The notes under the pieces were generated by a model. It did no database searches and was not told where the DNA came from. It worked only from the letters and a program-made list of their open reading frames with translations. Both the position numbers and the translations under genes were made by a program. Of a stretch of DNA of 64,000 nucleotides, positions 1 through 8,752 are shown piece after piece. The first letter of the stretch is position 1, and the number at the start of each line of letters is the position of its first letter. The DNA is from Mitsuaria sp. WAJ17 (lineage in GTDB: Bacteria; Pseudomonadota; Gammaproteobacteria; Burkholderiales; Burkholderiaceae_C): the NCBI RefSeq assembly GCF_014174515.1, contig NZ_JACJUG010000004.1, positions 157,864-221,863 on the forward strand. Direction: 5' to 3'.

Positions 1-505
1 AGTGCTCCAGCGGCCCCTTGGGCAGGGGCTGAACAAACCACCGCTCGAAGAGCACAAAGGCCAGCAGGGCGACGCCGGCCGACACCGGCAGGACCCGGGT
101 CCAGCCATAGCCGCCCTGGCGCCGCATGAACCAGGCGATCAGCAGCGCCGAGGGCACATAGATGCCCAGCCAGGGGATCAGGGCCACATAGGCCACCGTG
201 GGCAGGAAGACGGCCGCCACGTCGCGCAGCGGCCCGGCCTCGACGAAGCGTTGGGTCGTGGCCGACCAGCTCCGCAGCTGCTGCATCAGCAGCCAGGCAC
301 TGCACAAAGCCAGTCCCAGACCGATGCGCAAGGGGAAGTAGCCGGACTGTGGGCCATCATCGGCCCAACCCGTGCCCAGGCGCAGGCTGTCCCACACGAG
401 CAGCAACGCAAAGGCCAGGACCAGTGCTGCCGTGATCAACTCCACCCAGCGCAGGGACCAGCCTCGCGCCGCTGCCGGGATGTCCGGGCTGTCATGTGAG
501 TCCAT
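1..505 (-). CDS. tctB: TctB-type small membrane subunit of a tripartite tricarboxylate transporter (3' end cut by window edge)
   Basis: The protein reads inward from an ATG at 503-505 and is still open at base 1, so about 168 residues are visible and the C-terminus is missing. It begins MDSHDSPDIPAAARG and has hydrophobic segments at about residues 20-38, 57-73, 95-120 and 138-155. This fits the four-helix TctB family, the poorly conserved small membrane subunit of tripartite tricarboxylate transporters. The periplasmic receptor gene lies directly upstream on the same strand with a 43-bp gap. The large TctA permease would be expected just left of the window. The substrate is probably a carboxylate but cannot be read from the sequence. 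Assignment rests on topology and context more than on motifs. Confidence 0.8.
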   Translation of the reverse strand, partial: MDSHDSPDIPAAARGWSLRWVELITAALVLAFALLLVWDSLRLGTGWADDGPQSGYFPLRIGLGLALCSAWLLMQQLRSWSATTQRFVEAGPLRDVAAVFLPTVAYVALIPWLGIYVPSALLIAWFMRRQGGYGWTRVLPVSAGVALLAFVLFERWFVQPLPKGPLEH

Positions 506-548
506 GTCGTTTCCCCTTGCGCCTGCGCGCCCGCGCCCGCCAGCGGTC

Positions 549-1544
549 TCACTGGGCGATGAAGCCCGCGTCCTTCATCAGCGTGCGGTGCAACTGCTCA
601 TTGCGGCCCAGCCAGTCGAAGTAGGCCTCGCCCTGCAGCGCCTGCTGCTTGAAGGCCCCCTTGGCCATGAAGTCCTTCCACTCGGGCAGCTTGCGCAGCC
701 TGTCCAGCATGCCGACGTAGAAGGCCTTCTGCTCAGGCGTCACGCCAGGGGCCATGAAGATGCCGCGCAACATCACATAGGAAACCGGGATGCCCTGCGA
801 GCTGCAGGTGGGCAGGTCCTGCCAGCTTTGACTGGCGGTCACCTTCGCCGGGTAGGGCATGGGCATGTCGTCGAAAACGCACAGGGGGCGCAGCTTGCCG
901 GCCCGCCAGTGGGACTCGGCCTCGATGGGGTTGTTGACCGTGGAGTCCACATGCTTGCCCACCAGTTGCACGGCCACGTCGCCCCCCCCCTTGAATGGCA
1001 CGTAGACGATCTTCTTGCCCGCGGCCTTCTCCAGCATCACGGTGATGATCTGGTCTTCCTGCCTGGAGCCCGTGCCGCCCATCTTGAAGGTACCCGAGGG
1101 CTGGCTCTTGACGGCGTTGAAGTAGTCTTTGGCCGTCTTGTAGGGCGAGTCCTCGTTGACCCACAGCACAAACTGGTCGAGGGCCATCATGGACACGGGG
1201 GTCAGGTCTCGCCAGTTGAAGGGCACGCCGGTGGCGAGCGGCGTGGTGTAGAGGTTGGACAGCGTGATGACCAGCTTGTGGGGATTGCCCTTGTCGCCCT
1301 TGACGTCGAGGAAGCCCTCGGCGCCGGCGCCGCCGGACTTGTTCACCACCACGATGGGCTGGGGGGAGAGCTGGTGCTTGGCCACCATGCCCTGGATAAA
1401 GCGGGCCATCTGGTCGGCACCGCCGCCGGTGCCGGCGGGGACGACGAACTCGACGGGCTTGCTCGGCTGCCAGGCAGCTGCCAGGGCATCTCCGCAGAAA
1501 ACCAGCGCCAGGGCGCCGAGGGCGTGAATCAGGTGCTTCTGCAT
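549..1544 (-). CDS. Bug/TctC-family periplasmic tripartite tricarboxylate transporter receptor
   Basis: This is a 331-residue extracytoplasmic solute receptor. The ATG at 1542-1544 gives a clear signal peptide (MQKHLIHALGALALVF to about residue 23, ending in ALAAA). The mature protein starts with the Bug signature region KPVEFVVPAGTGGGADQMAR, typical of the TctC fold. Such receptors bind a small carboxylate in the periplasm and hand it to TctA/TctB. It is followed by tctB, so the two form a transport operon. Just upstream is a CoA ligase resembling oxalyl-CoA synthetase, which hints at a dicarboxylate substrate; that is inference only. A longer in-frame reading upstream of the ATG has no signal peptide and overlaps the ligase gene, so it was not used. 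Confidence 0.9.
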   Translation of the reverse strand: MQKHLIHALGALALVFCGDALAAAWQPSKPVEFVVPAGTGGGADQMARFIQGMVAKHQLSPQPIVVVNKSGGAGAEGFLDVKGDKGNPHKLVITLSNLYTTPLATGVPFNWRDLTPVSMMALDQFVLWVNEDSPYKTAKDYFNAVKSQPSGTFKMGGTGSRQEDQIITVMLEKAAGKKIVYVPFKGGGDVAVQLVGKHVDSTVNNPIEAESHWRAGKLRPLCVFDDMPMPYPAKVTASQSWQDLPTCSSQGIPVSYVMLRGIFMAPGVTPEQKAFYVGMLDRLRKLPEWKDFMAKGAFKQQALQGEAYFDWLGRNEQLHRTLMKDAGFIAQ

Positions 1545-1590
1545 GACAGGGGATCCATTCCTCTGGTTGAACTTGTTCTGAGGCCCTGGT

Positions 1591-3108
1591 TCAGCCCAGG
1601 CCCAGTTTCTGTGCCAGGCCGATGCGCTGCAGCTTGCCGGTCGCGCCCTTGGGAATCTCTGCCATGAAGAGGATCTTGGCCGGCACCTTGAAGTCCGCGA
1701 GCCGCTGGGCGACGAACTGCTGCAGCTCACGCTCGGTCGCCTCGGCGCCTTCGCGCAGCACCACCACCGCACCCACTTCCTCGCCCAGCTTGGGATGAGG
1801 CAACCCGAAGCACACCACCTGCGCCACGGCGGCGTGGTCCATCAGCACCTCATCGACCTCGCGCGGGCTGATCTTCTCGCCGCCGCGGTTGATGATTTCC
1901 TTGAGGCGGCCGGTGATGGAGACATAGCCCTCGGCATCCATCACGCCCTGGTCACCCGTGCGGAACCAGCCCTCGCGGAAGGCCTCGGCATTGGCTGACG
2001 GATTGCTCTCATAGCCCTGGGTCACATTGGGGCCGCGGATGACGATCTCGCCCGTTTCACCGGGCGCCAGCAGCACGCCGTCCGGCCCCATGATGGCCAC
2101 CTCGGGGCCGGCGGCCAGGCCCACGGTGCCAGGCTTGCGCACCCCCGGCGGCAGGGGGTTGCTGGCCATCTGGTGCGTGGCTTCGGTCATGCCGTAAGCC
2201 TCGATCAGGGGCGCGCCGAAGACCTGCTCCAGCTCGCTGATGACCTGCGGCGGCATCGAGGAGGACGAGGAGCGCATGAACCGCAGCGGGTGGCGCTGAA
2301 TCACGTCCGCGTTCTTGCCTGCGCGGGTCAGGATGGCCTGGTGCATGGTGGGCACGGCCGTGTACCAGGTGGGCGCGGCCTCGTCCATCCATGCGAAGAA
2401 CTTCAGTGCATTGAAGCCGGGCGTGCAGAAGACCTGCGAGCCCGCGCTCAGCGGCGCCAGCACCCCGGCGATCAGGCCGTGAATGTGGAACAGGGGCATG
2501 ATGTTGAGCCCCCGGTCCGCCGCATTGAACTGCAGGGTGCGGCGGATATGGGCCGCCGAGGCGCAAAGGTTGCGCTGGGACAGCGGCACGATCTTGGGCC
2601 GCGAGGTGGTGCCCGAGGTGTGCAGCACCATGGACACGTCGTCTGGCCGGGCCATGCCGCCCTGGGCGCTCGCGGCGCCGCTGCCGAAGTCGCCCGCCAG
2701 GCGGAAGTCGCCCGCGGCCTCCAGCGCCTGCAGGCGGATGAGCGGCACGCCCAGGGCCTGGGCCACGGCCACGGCGGGGGAGTCGCTGCCCTCCTCCACG
2801 ATCAGGGCGCGCGCCTGGAGGTCGCGAAGGTAGAAGTCGAACTCCTCGGCCCGGTAGGCCGGGTTCAGCGGCGCACTGGCCACACCGCAGGCACAGGCCA
2901 GGAAGCAGGCGGCCATCTCCGGCCCATTGGGCAGCACGATGGCCACCCGGTCGTTGCGGCCCATGCCCCAGGCATTGAGTTGCTGCACGCTGCGCTCGAT
3001 CAGCGCGCGCAGTTCGCCGTGGCTCAGTGCGTGACGCCCCGGCGCGCGCAGCGCCACGGCCTCAGCGGGAAGCGACTGCAGTTGCAGCCAGAGAGAGTCT
3101 TGGGACAT
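1591..3108 (-). CDS. AMP-forming acyl-CoA ligase, oxalate-CoA ligase (AAE3/Pcs60)-like
   Basis: A 505-residue member of the ANL (acyl-CoA synthetase) superfamily. It activates a carboxylate with ATP and transfers it to CoA. The P-loop is LHTSGTTSRPK at residues 162-172. Further matches are EAYGMTEATHQM, the hinge region GWFRTGDQG...GRLKEIINRGGEKISPREVD, and the C-terminal GATGKLQR with the catalytic lysine. The SGTTSRPK variant, PLFHIHGL and TWYTAVPTMHQ are characteristic of plant AAE3 and yeast Pcs60 oxalyl-CoA synthetases rather than of fatty-acyl ligases. The ATG at 3106-3108 has GAAGGTGA just upstream. It is followed by the TctC and TctB genes on the same strand, 46 bp apart. Oxalate as substrate is inferred from sequence resemblance; another short carboxylate is possible. 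Confidence 0.85.
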   Translation of the reverse strand: MSQDSLWLQLQSLPAEAVALRAPGRHALSHGELRALIERSVQQLNAWGMGRNDRVAIVLPNGPEMAACFLACACGVASAPLNPAYRAEEFDFYLRDLQARALIVEEGSDSPAVAVAQALGVPLIRLQALEAAGDFRLAGDFGSGAASAQGGMARPDDVSMVLHTSGTTSRPKIVPLSQRNLCASAAHIRRTLQFNAADRGLNIMPLFHIHGLIAGVLAPLSAGSQVFCTPGFNALKFFAWMDEAAPTWYTAVPTMHQAILTRAGKNADVIQRHPLRFMRSSSSSMPPQVISELEQVFGAPLIEAYGMTEATHQMASNPLPPGVRKPGTVGLAAGPEVAIMGPDGVLLAPGETGEIVIRGPNVTQGYESNPSANAEAFREGWFRTGDQGVMDAEGYVSITGRLKEIINRGGEKISPREVDEVLMDHAAVAQVVCFGLPHPKLGEEVGAVVVLREGAEATERELQQFVAQRLADFKVPAKILFMAEIPKGATGKLQRIGLAQKLGLG

Positions 3109-3232
3109 GGGATCACCTTCTCGACAGCTCAGGGAACGACGGCGCAACACGTCGCACATCGGCGCCGCGACGGACCCGCAGCGCAGGTGCTGCCAGCGCG
3201 CCGCGGCAGGCCATGACGGCGCGAGCCCGCGC

Positions 3233-4069
3233 TCAGCGCACGTCCAGCCATTCGCCCAGCTTCATCATCTCGGCCTGCTCGAAGCGGGCGAATCCCTTCC
3301 ACTTGGTGGGCTCCAGCTTCTTGCGGCCATCCTCGCTGGCGTCCAGGTTGGTCAGGTAGTTCTGCACCTTCTCGAACTGCTCGGCGCTGAGGCTGGGGCT
3401 GGCGATGACGTGCTTGATGGGCACGGCCCGGGTGTAGCCCAGAATCTTGCCACCCTTGGCCTGCCAGGCCTTGAGCACCGCGCTGGAGGCGGTCACGCCA
3501 GCATGGGTAAGGTAGTTCTCGACGAAGAAGGGCACGGCGTCCTGGTAGCGGGTGTAGGTGATGCGGACCTGCGGTGCGCTCATCTTCAGGTCTCGCAGCG
3601 TGGCACGCAGCATCACCGAGGTGATGGAGTCCTCGTCCGGTGCGCCCAGGTGCTGGCCGCGCAGGTCGGTCAGCTGGGTCCAGGTGGCATCGGCTCGCAC
3701 CATGAAGCCGGCCTTGTACTCGGTGAAGCCCTTGGTCACGGCCAACAACCGGTAGCCCGAGTTCCTCATGGCCTGAATGGAGACGTGGGCCGGGTGCACC
3801 AGCGCCAGTTCCCAGCGCTTGTCGGCCAGGCCCTGGCGCAGGCTTTTGTAGTCACTGATGGGCTCGATGGTGACGGGCTGCTGCAGCAGCTTGGACAGAT
3901 CCGCGGCCATGGCCGCATAGCGCGCCGCGATCTCGGCGTTACTCACCCGGTAGGTGACCCCTTCATTGATGGCAAAGGTGATGGCCTGCGCCGCAGAGCC
4001 CGACGCCAGCAACACTGCCACGCCGAGGGCCACTCTTACTTGCCCGAACAAACGCCTGAACCCTTGCAT
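3233..4069 (-). CDS. PhnD-like periplasmic binding protein
   Basis: This 278-residue protein has a signal peptide (MQGFRRLFGQ..., cleaved near residue 29 at SAAQA). The fold is of the phosphate/phosphite/phosphonate-binding type: a NEGVTYRVSN start, LVHPAHVS after about 90 residues, and an AFM/RGQHLGAPDEDS stretch in the second lobe. Family members bind oxyanions or organic phosphonates, or act as periplasmic sensor inputs. No permease, ATPase or histidine kinase gene is beside it, so it is an orphan and its ligand is unknown. It lies 124 bp upstream of the CoA ligase gene on the same strand. The ATG at 4067-4069 was chosen because it begins the signal peptide. Confidence 0.82.
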   Translation of the reverse strand: MQGFRRLFGQVRVALGVAVLLASGSAAQAITFAINEGVTYRVSNAEIAARYAAMAADLSKLLQQPVTIEPISDYKSLRQGLADKRWELALVHPAHVSIQAMRNSGYRLLAVTKGFTEYKAGFMVRADATWTQLTDLRGQHLGAPDEDSITSVMLRATLRDLKMSAPQVRITYTRYQDAVPFFVENYLTHAGVTASSAVLKAWQAKGGKILGYTRAVPIKHVIASPSLSAEQFEKVQNYLTNLDASEDGRKKLEPTKWKGFARFEQAEMMKLGEWLDVR

Positions 4070-4319
4070 AACCGTACTCACTTCCGTCCTGCATCCCGAC
4101 ACGCCGGGTCATCGCAAGGCGCCCGGACTGTTGTGCGCCTTCCCCGACAGAACCTCCCCCCGGGAGAAGACGCGCGCATTGTGGCCATCTCGCCCGGCCC
4201 CACAGTCCAGCAAAACCCTCAGTTAAGGCGCAACCTGAAACATCTGACAGGGTTGATGCAGACGGCGCACAAAACACATCTGCACACACATAGCGACAGA
4301 CAAGCCCGCCCCAATGACA

Positions 4320-4342
4320 ACGGCCCGCCAGGGGCGGGCCGT
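4320..4342 (-). terminator. Hairpin terminator after the M3 peptidase gene
   Basis: A perfect 10-bp inverted repeat (ACGGCCCGCC at 4320-4329, GGCGGGCCGT at 4333-4342) with a 3-base loop sits 25 bp beyond the stop of the M3 peptidase gene. On the minus strand it is followed by TTGTCATT, only a weak U-tract. The rest of the 298-bp gap from 4070 to 4367 shows no gene; it must carry the promoter of the PhnD-like gene. Confidence 0.6.
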
Positions 4343-4367
4343 CAGCAGCGCGAAGACACTGGGTCGC

Positions 4368-6380
4368 TCAGTGTTTCAGGTAATCGAAGAAGGCCGCGTT
4401 GCTGGGGGCGCGCCCCAGGAAGTCGCGCACCAGCTCCGGCGCCGGCTTCTGCCCCCCCTGGGCCAGAATGCGCTCGCGGTAGCGACGGCCGACCTCGGCA
4501 TCGAGCTTGCTGGCCTCGAAGGGGCTGCGCAGATCCATGGCCAGCACCAGGCTCCAGAGGTAACCGTAGTAGCCCGCGCCATAGCCGCCAGCGATATGGG
4601 AGAAGCCCGCCACGAACTTGCTGCCCGGCACATGGCCCATGGGCGTGGCGCCTTCCATCTTCGCCCACAGGGCCTGCGGGTCCTGGGGCTCCTTGCCATG
4701 CAGGGCCAGGTCATAGCTGGCATAAAGATGCTGGCGGCCGTACTGCGTGCCCTTGCCAAAGTGCTTGGCGGCCACGACCTTGTCCACCAGGGCCTCGGGC
4801 ATGGGCTTACAGGCGGGGCAGACCTCCAGCATCAGGGGCAGCACCTGCTTGTTGACCACCCAGTCCTCCAGCATCTGCGAGGGCGCCTCGACGAAATCAT
4901 GCATCACCGCCGTGCCGGCCTGCTGCAGGTAGAAGGTGTTGCTGAGGTTGTTGTGCACGGCATGGCCCAGCTCGTGCAGCAGGGTCTCCATCTCGTCAAC
5001 GGTCAGACCCTTGCGGTTGAAGTTGACCACCAGGGCCGCGGCCGGCAGGCGCCCGACGCGGGTGGCGCTCCCGCGCAGGGGCCAGACGGCAGCGTGGTTG
5101 TACTTGCCCTCGCGGGGGAAGAGGTCCACGTAGAGATTGGCCAGGGGCTTGCCGGTGGCGGCGTCGCTAACGGCAAAGGCCTTGACCTCGGGGTGCCACA
5201 GGTCGGCCGGCACCTCGGTGTACTTCACGCCCATCAGGCGCTCGATGATGCGCATGGCGAAGCGCAGGCTCTCCTGGGCGGGGAAATACTCGCGCAGGGC
5301 TTCCTGGTCCACCTGGAAGCGAGCTTGCCGCAGGCGCTCGGCATAGAAGCTCGCATCCCAGCGCTCGATGCGGACTTGGGCCAGGGGCAGGCCCATGTGC
5401 TGGGCCTTGGCGCCCTGCAGCTCGGCCACATCGGCGCGCTCACGTTCGGTGACCGTGGCCTGGACCTCGTCCAGGAATTTCCAGGCCGTCTGCGCATTGC
5501 CGGCCATGCGGCGGCGCAGGTTGAAGTCCACATAGTTGTCATAGCCAAACAGGGCCGCGTACTCGCGGCGCAGCTGGGCGATCTCGGCCAGCAGACGCAG
5601 ATTGGGCTCACCGCCCTCGTTGACCTTGGCCTCCCACATGCGGCGGCGCGTCTCGGGGTTCTCTGCCGACTGCAATACAGGCCCATAGCTGGGATAGTCA
5701 ACGCCCAGCAGCACACGCCCCTGGGCATCGCGGCGCGCGTGCTTCCACACCCCCTCGGGCACGCCCTGCAGCTCGGACTCGGTGTAGGCGATCTGGAGGT
5801 TGGCGTCGCGGATGTTCTTGTTGAACTGCTGGTCCAGCTCGCCCAGCTTGTCGATGATGGCCTTGGCGCGCTGGCGCTTGGGCGCGGACAGGGACACGCC
5901 GCTGTCCTCGAAGGCGCCCAGCGCCACACGCTGCAGCTCGCGGTCGCGCGGCTGGGGCGTGGGGGCGCGCTTGAGGGCCTTGTAGAGCTGCTCGTTCTGG
6001 GCGACGGTGGAGTTGAACTGCGTCCAGCGCATGGAGCAGGCCTGAGCCGCATCGCGACCAGCCTTGTCCGGATGGACGTACTGCACGAAATCGACAGCGC
6101 TCTGGCCGTCTTCCACCGTGGCAGCGTAGTCGTCAAAGGCGGCCATCCAGCCCAGGTCCACCTTGCGGCGCTCCAGCTGGGCCAGCGCCTTCTTGGCCGA
6201 GGCCAGGCCGTTGTCGCAGGCCTGGCGGATCTGGGCCACCGTCTTCAACGTGGGGAACAGCGGGGCGGGCAGCGAGGGGGCCGCATCCGCCTGTGCCGGG
6301 CCTGCAACGCCGGCCAGGCCGGCCAAACCGGCCAGGAGAAGCGCGCCGACGAGGCGGCGCGGGGTCTGCATCGATGTCAT
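4368..6380 (-). CDS. M3-family zinc oligopeptidase, secreted
   Basis: A roughly 670-residue thimet-oligopeptidase-like metallopeptidase. The zinc motif is LLHELGHAVHNNLS, where the two histidines of HELGH bind zinc and the glutamate is the general base. A second match is the downstream DFVEAPSQMLEDWV, which supplies the third zinc ligand. An Ala/Leu-rich signal peptide (MQTPRRLVGALLLAGLAG, cleaved near PAQA) indicates export, unlike cytoplasmic OpdA or Dcp. It probably degrades short peptides in the periplasm. Two ATG codons (6378-6380 and 6369-6371) and an upstream TTG are possible starts; none has a strong ribosome binding site, so the first ATG is given. It stands alone between the PhnD-like gene and prpE. 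Confidence 0.88.
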   Translation of the reverse strand: MTSMQTPRRLVGALLLAGLAGLAGVAGPAQADAAPSLPAPLFPTLKTVAQIRQACDNGLASAKKALAQLERRKVDLGWMAAFDDYAATVEDGQSAVDFVQYVHPDKAGRDAAQACSMRWTQFNSTVAQNEQLYKALKRAPTPQPRDRELQRVALGAFEDSGVSLSAPKRQRAKAIIDKLGELDQQFNKNIRDANLQIAYTESELQGVPEGVWKHARRDAQGRVLLGVDYPSYGPVLQSAENPETRRRMWEAKVNEGGEPNLRLLAEIAQLRREYAALFGYDNYVDFNLRRRMAGNAQTAWKFLDEVQATVTERERADVAELQGAKAQHMGLPLAQVRIERWDASFYAERLRQARFQVDQEALREYFPAQESLRFAMRIIERLMGVKYTEVPADLWHPEVKAFAVSDAATGKPLANLYVDLFPREGKYNHAAVWPLRGSATRVGRLPAAALVVNFNRKGLTVDEMETLLHELGHAVHNNLSNTFYLQQAGTAVMHDFVEAPSQMLEDWVVNKQVLPLMLEVCPACKPMPEALVDKVVAAKHFGKGTQYGRQHLYASYDLALHGKEPQDPQALWAKMEGATPMGHVPGSKFVAGFSHIAGGYGAGYYGYLWSLVLAMDLRSPFEASKLDAEVGRRYRERILAQGGQKPAPELVRDFLGRAPSNAAFFDYLKH

Positions 6381-6516
6381 GGTGTGGCTGCGCGATGGCA
6401 CGGTTAGCACCAACGCCTCTCTGGGAAGGATGCGCGGATTGTGCCCGCGGCCCTGCCCTCGCCCGGAAGTCAGCGCACCGGGACAAACACCAAGAACAGC
6501 CGGGATGACGCGCTCG

Positions 6517-8448
6517 TCAGCCCCCCAACAGGCTGCGTATCTGCTGCAGGGCCGAGGGGTCCTCGATGGTGGTCAGATCGCCCGGATCGCGCTGCTCGCA
6601 CACCGCCTGGATGGCGCGGCGCAGCAGTTTGCCCGAGCGGGTCTTGGGCAGCACGCTCACGAAGCGCACGCGGGCCGGCCGGGCCACCGCGCCCAGTTGC
6701 TCGTCCACCCGCCTCATGATCTCGGCTTCCTGCTCGCGGGCGCCCTCTTCCGTGGCCGCGAGGCTGGCGTCCTTCAGCACGGCGAAGGCCATGGCCACCT
6801 GACCCTTGAGCTGATCCGCCACGCCCACCACGGCCACTTCGGCCACATTGGGATGGCTGGCGATGCTCTCCTCGATCTCGCGCGTGCCCAGGCGGTGGCC
6901 GGCCACGTTGATCACGTCGTCGGTACGGCCCAGGATGTAGTAGTAGCCGTCCTCGTCTCGGATGCCCCAGTCGAAGGTTGAGTACACCAGCTTGTCAGGG
7001 ATGCTGGACCAGTAGGTGTTGACGAAGCGGGCATCGTCGCCCCACACCGTCTGCAGGCAGCCCGGCGGCAGCGGGCCCTCGATGGCCACCACGCCCTTCT
7101 GGTTGGCACCCGTGAGCTCCTCGCCGGTGTTCTCGTTGAGCAGCTTCACCTTGTAGCCGTACATGGCCACACCGGGGGACCCGAACTTGCTGGGCTTCTT
7201 CTCCACGCCGTTGGCAATGGAGAGGATGGGCCAGCCGGTCTCGGTCTGCCAGTAGTTGTCGATGATGGGGCGGCCCAGGCTCTGCGCGATCCAGGTCGCG
7301 GTGGGCTCGTCCAGGGGTTCGCCTGCCAGGAACAGAGCGCGAAGGCTGCTGAGGTCGTACTTGCCCAGGTAGGCGGGATCCTGCTTCTTGAGCACGCGCA
7401 CGGCGGTCGGTGCGCTGAACATCACCGAGACCTTGAAACGCTCGACCAACTGCCACCAGATGCCCGCATCCGGCACGGTGGGCAGGCCCTCGTACATCAG
7501 CGTGGCCATGCCGGCGATCAGCGGGCCGTAGATGATGTAGCTGTGGCCCACCACCCAGCCGATATCGCTGGTGGAGAAGTAGGTCTCTCCGGCATGGCCG
7601 CAGTAGATGTGCTTCATGCTGGCCGCGAGAGCCACGGCATAGCCCCCCACATCGCGCTGCACGCCCTTGGGTTTGCCGGTGGTGCCGCTGGTGTAGAGGG
7701 TGTAGCTGATGGCGTTGGACTCCAGCCAGGTGCAGGGCACCTGCGCATCCCTGTGCTGCGCGCGCAGAGCGGCGTAGTCCAGGTCACGCCCGGCCACGTG
7801 CTCGAAGGCAGCCAGGCCGCGGTCCACCATCAGCACTGCCTGCGGTTTGTGCTGTGCCAGTTGGATGGCCTCATCCAGCAGGTGCTTGTAGGGCACGACC
7901 TTGCCGGAGCGGCTGCCTGCGTCGGCACTCACCACGAGCTTGGGCGTGGCATCGTCGATGCGGCTGGCCAGGGACACGCTGGCGAAGCCGCCGAACACCA
8001 CCGAGTGGATGGCGCCGATGCGCGCGCAGGCCAGCATGGCGAAGGCCGCCTCCGGGATCATGGGCATGTAGATCAACACCCGGTCGCCCTGCCCCACGCC
8101 CTGGGCCTGGAGGATGGCGGCCATGCGTTCGACCTCGCGCTGCAGTTCGCGGAAGCTGTAGATGCGCTCCTCCTTGACCTCGGTGGAGACCCAGATCAGC
8201 GCGTCCTGCTCGCCACGGTCACGGGCGTGGCGGTCCACGGCGTTGTGGCAAAGATTGGTCGTGCCACCGACAAACCATTGGGCGAAGGGCGGCCGGCTGT
8301 AGTCGCAGACCTGCTCGAAAGGCGTCTGCCACTCGATCAGCGCCGCCTGCTCGCGCCAGAATTCGTCCGGCTGCTCGACCGAACGACGGTAAAAGCTGGC
8401 GTAATCGCCCGGAACCTGGGGGGCGGTGCTGCCGGGAATGCTGCTCAT
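6517..8448 (-). CDS. prpE: Propionate-CoA ligase PrpE
   Basis: This 643-residue acyl-CoA synthetase activates propionate to propionyl-CoA for the methylcitrate or methylmalonyl route. The PrpE hallmarks are FVGGTTNLCHNAVDRH near the N-terminus, the P-loop YTSGTTGKPKGVQRD, STSDIGWVVGHSYI, and the C-terminal PKTRSGKLLRR carrying the lysine commonly acetylated for control. The length matches the PrpE/acetyl-CoA synthetase class. AGAGG seven bases before the ATG at 8446-8448 fixes the start. The methylcitrate cycle genes are not nearby. A closely spaced AATTACG direct repeat lies 22 bp upstream. Acetyl-CoA synthetase is the main alternative, but the sequence signatures favour PrpE. Confidence 0.92.
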   Translation of the reverse strand: MSSIPGSTAPQVPGDYASFYRRSVEQPDEFWREQAALIEWQTPFEQVCDYSRPPFAQWFVGGTTNLCHNAVDRHARDRGEQDALIWVSTEVKEERIYSFRELQREVERMAAILQAQGVGQGDRVLIYMPMIPEAAFAMLACARIGAIHSVVFGGFASVSLASRIDDATPKLVVSADAGSRSGKVVPYKHLLDEAIQLAQHKPQAVLMVDRGLAAFEHVAGRDLDYAALRAQHRDAQVPCTWLESNAISYTLYTSGTTGKPKGVQRDVGGYAVALAASMKHIYCGHAGETYFSTSDIGWVVGHSYIIYGPLIAGMATLMYEGLPTVPDAGIWWQLVERFKVSVMFSAPTAVRVLKKQDPAYLGKYDLSSLRALFLAGEPLDEPTATWIAQSLGRPIIDNYWQTETGWPILSIANGVEKKPSKFGSPGVAMYGYKVKLLNENTGEELTGANQKGVVAIEGPLPPGCLQTVWGDDARFVNTYWSSIPDKLVYSTFDWGIRDEDGYYYILGRTDDVINVAGHRLGTREIEESIASHPNVAEVAVVGVADQLKGQVAMAFAVLKDASLAATEEGAREQEAEIMRRVDEQLGAVARPARVRFVSVLPKTRSGKLLRRAIQAVCEQRDPGDLTTIEDPSALQQIRSLLGG

Positions 8449-8752
8449 GGCTGACCTCTGCATTTCCATAATTACGAATTACGGCGCATTTCACGACGGG
8501 GCTCTGACGGCAGCCTGACCCCGGAGCGTCATGCCGGCGAGCATTGCCGGGGATCAATCCCGGAGCGCTTGCTGTGCGCTTGGACACATGTGCCGGGGCC
8601 CCCCTATGGTCCAATAGGGCTTGTTCCCCAAACTGAAACGCGGGGTGATTCGGGTATCGAACAGCGCCCGGAATTACCCGCGGTTTGCCCCTGCCTTGCT
8701 TGACACTGCCAAGACCCGCTTCTTAAGCTGCGCGGCCGAGATCAAGTTCCCG
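8449..8752. other. Divergent intergenic region between prpE and the NlpC/P60 gene
   Basis: No gene is seen in these 304 bp. Two structures stand out. One is an exact 7-bp direct repeat AATTACG-AATTACG at 8470-8483, inside the likely prpE promoter. The other is a 6-bp inverted repeat CCCTAT/ATAGGG at 8602-8607 and 8614-8619, nearer the NlpC/P60 gene. Both are candidate operators without an assigned regulator. Confidence 0.4.
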
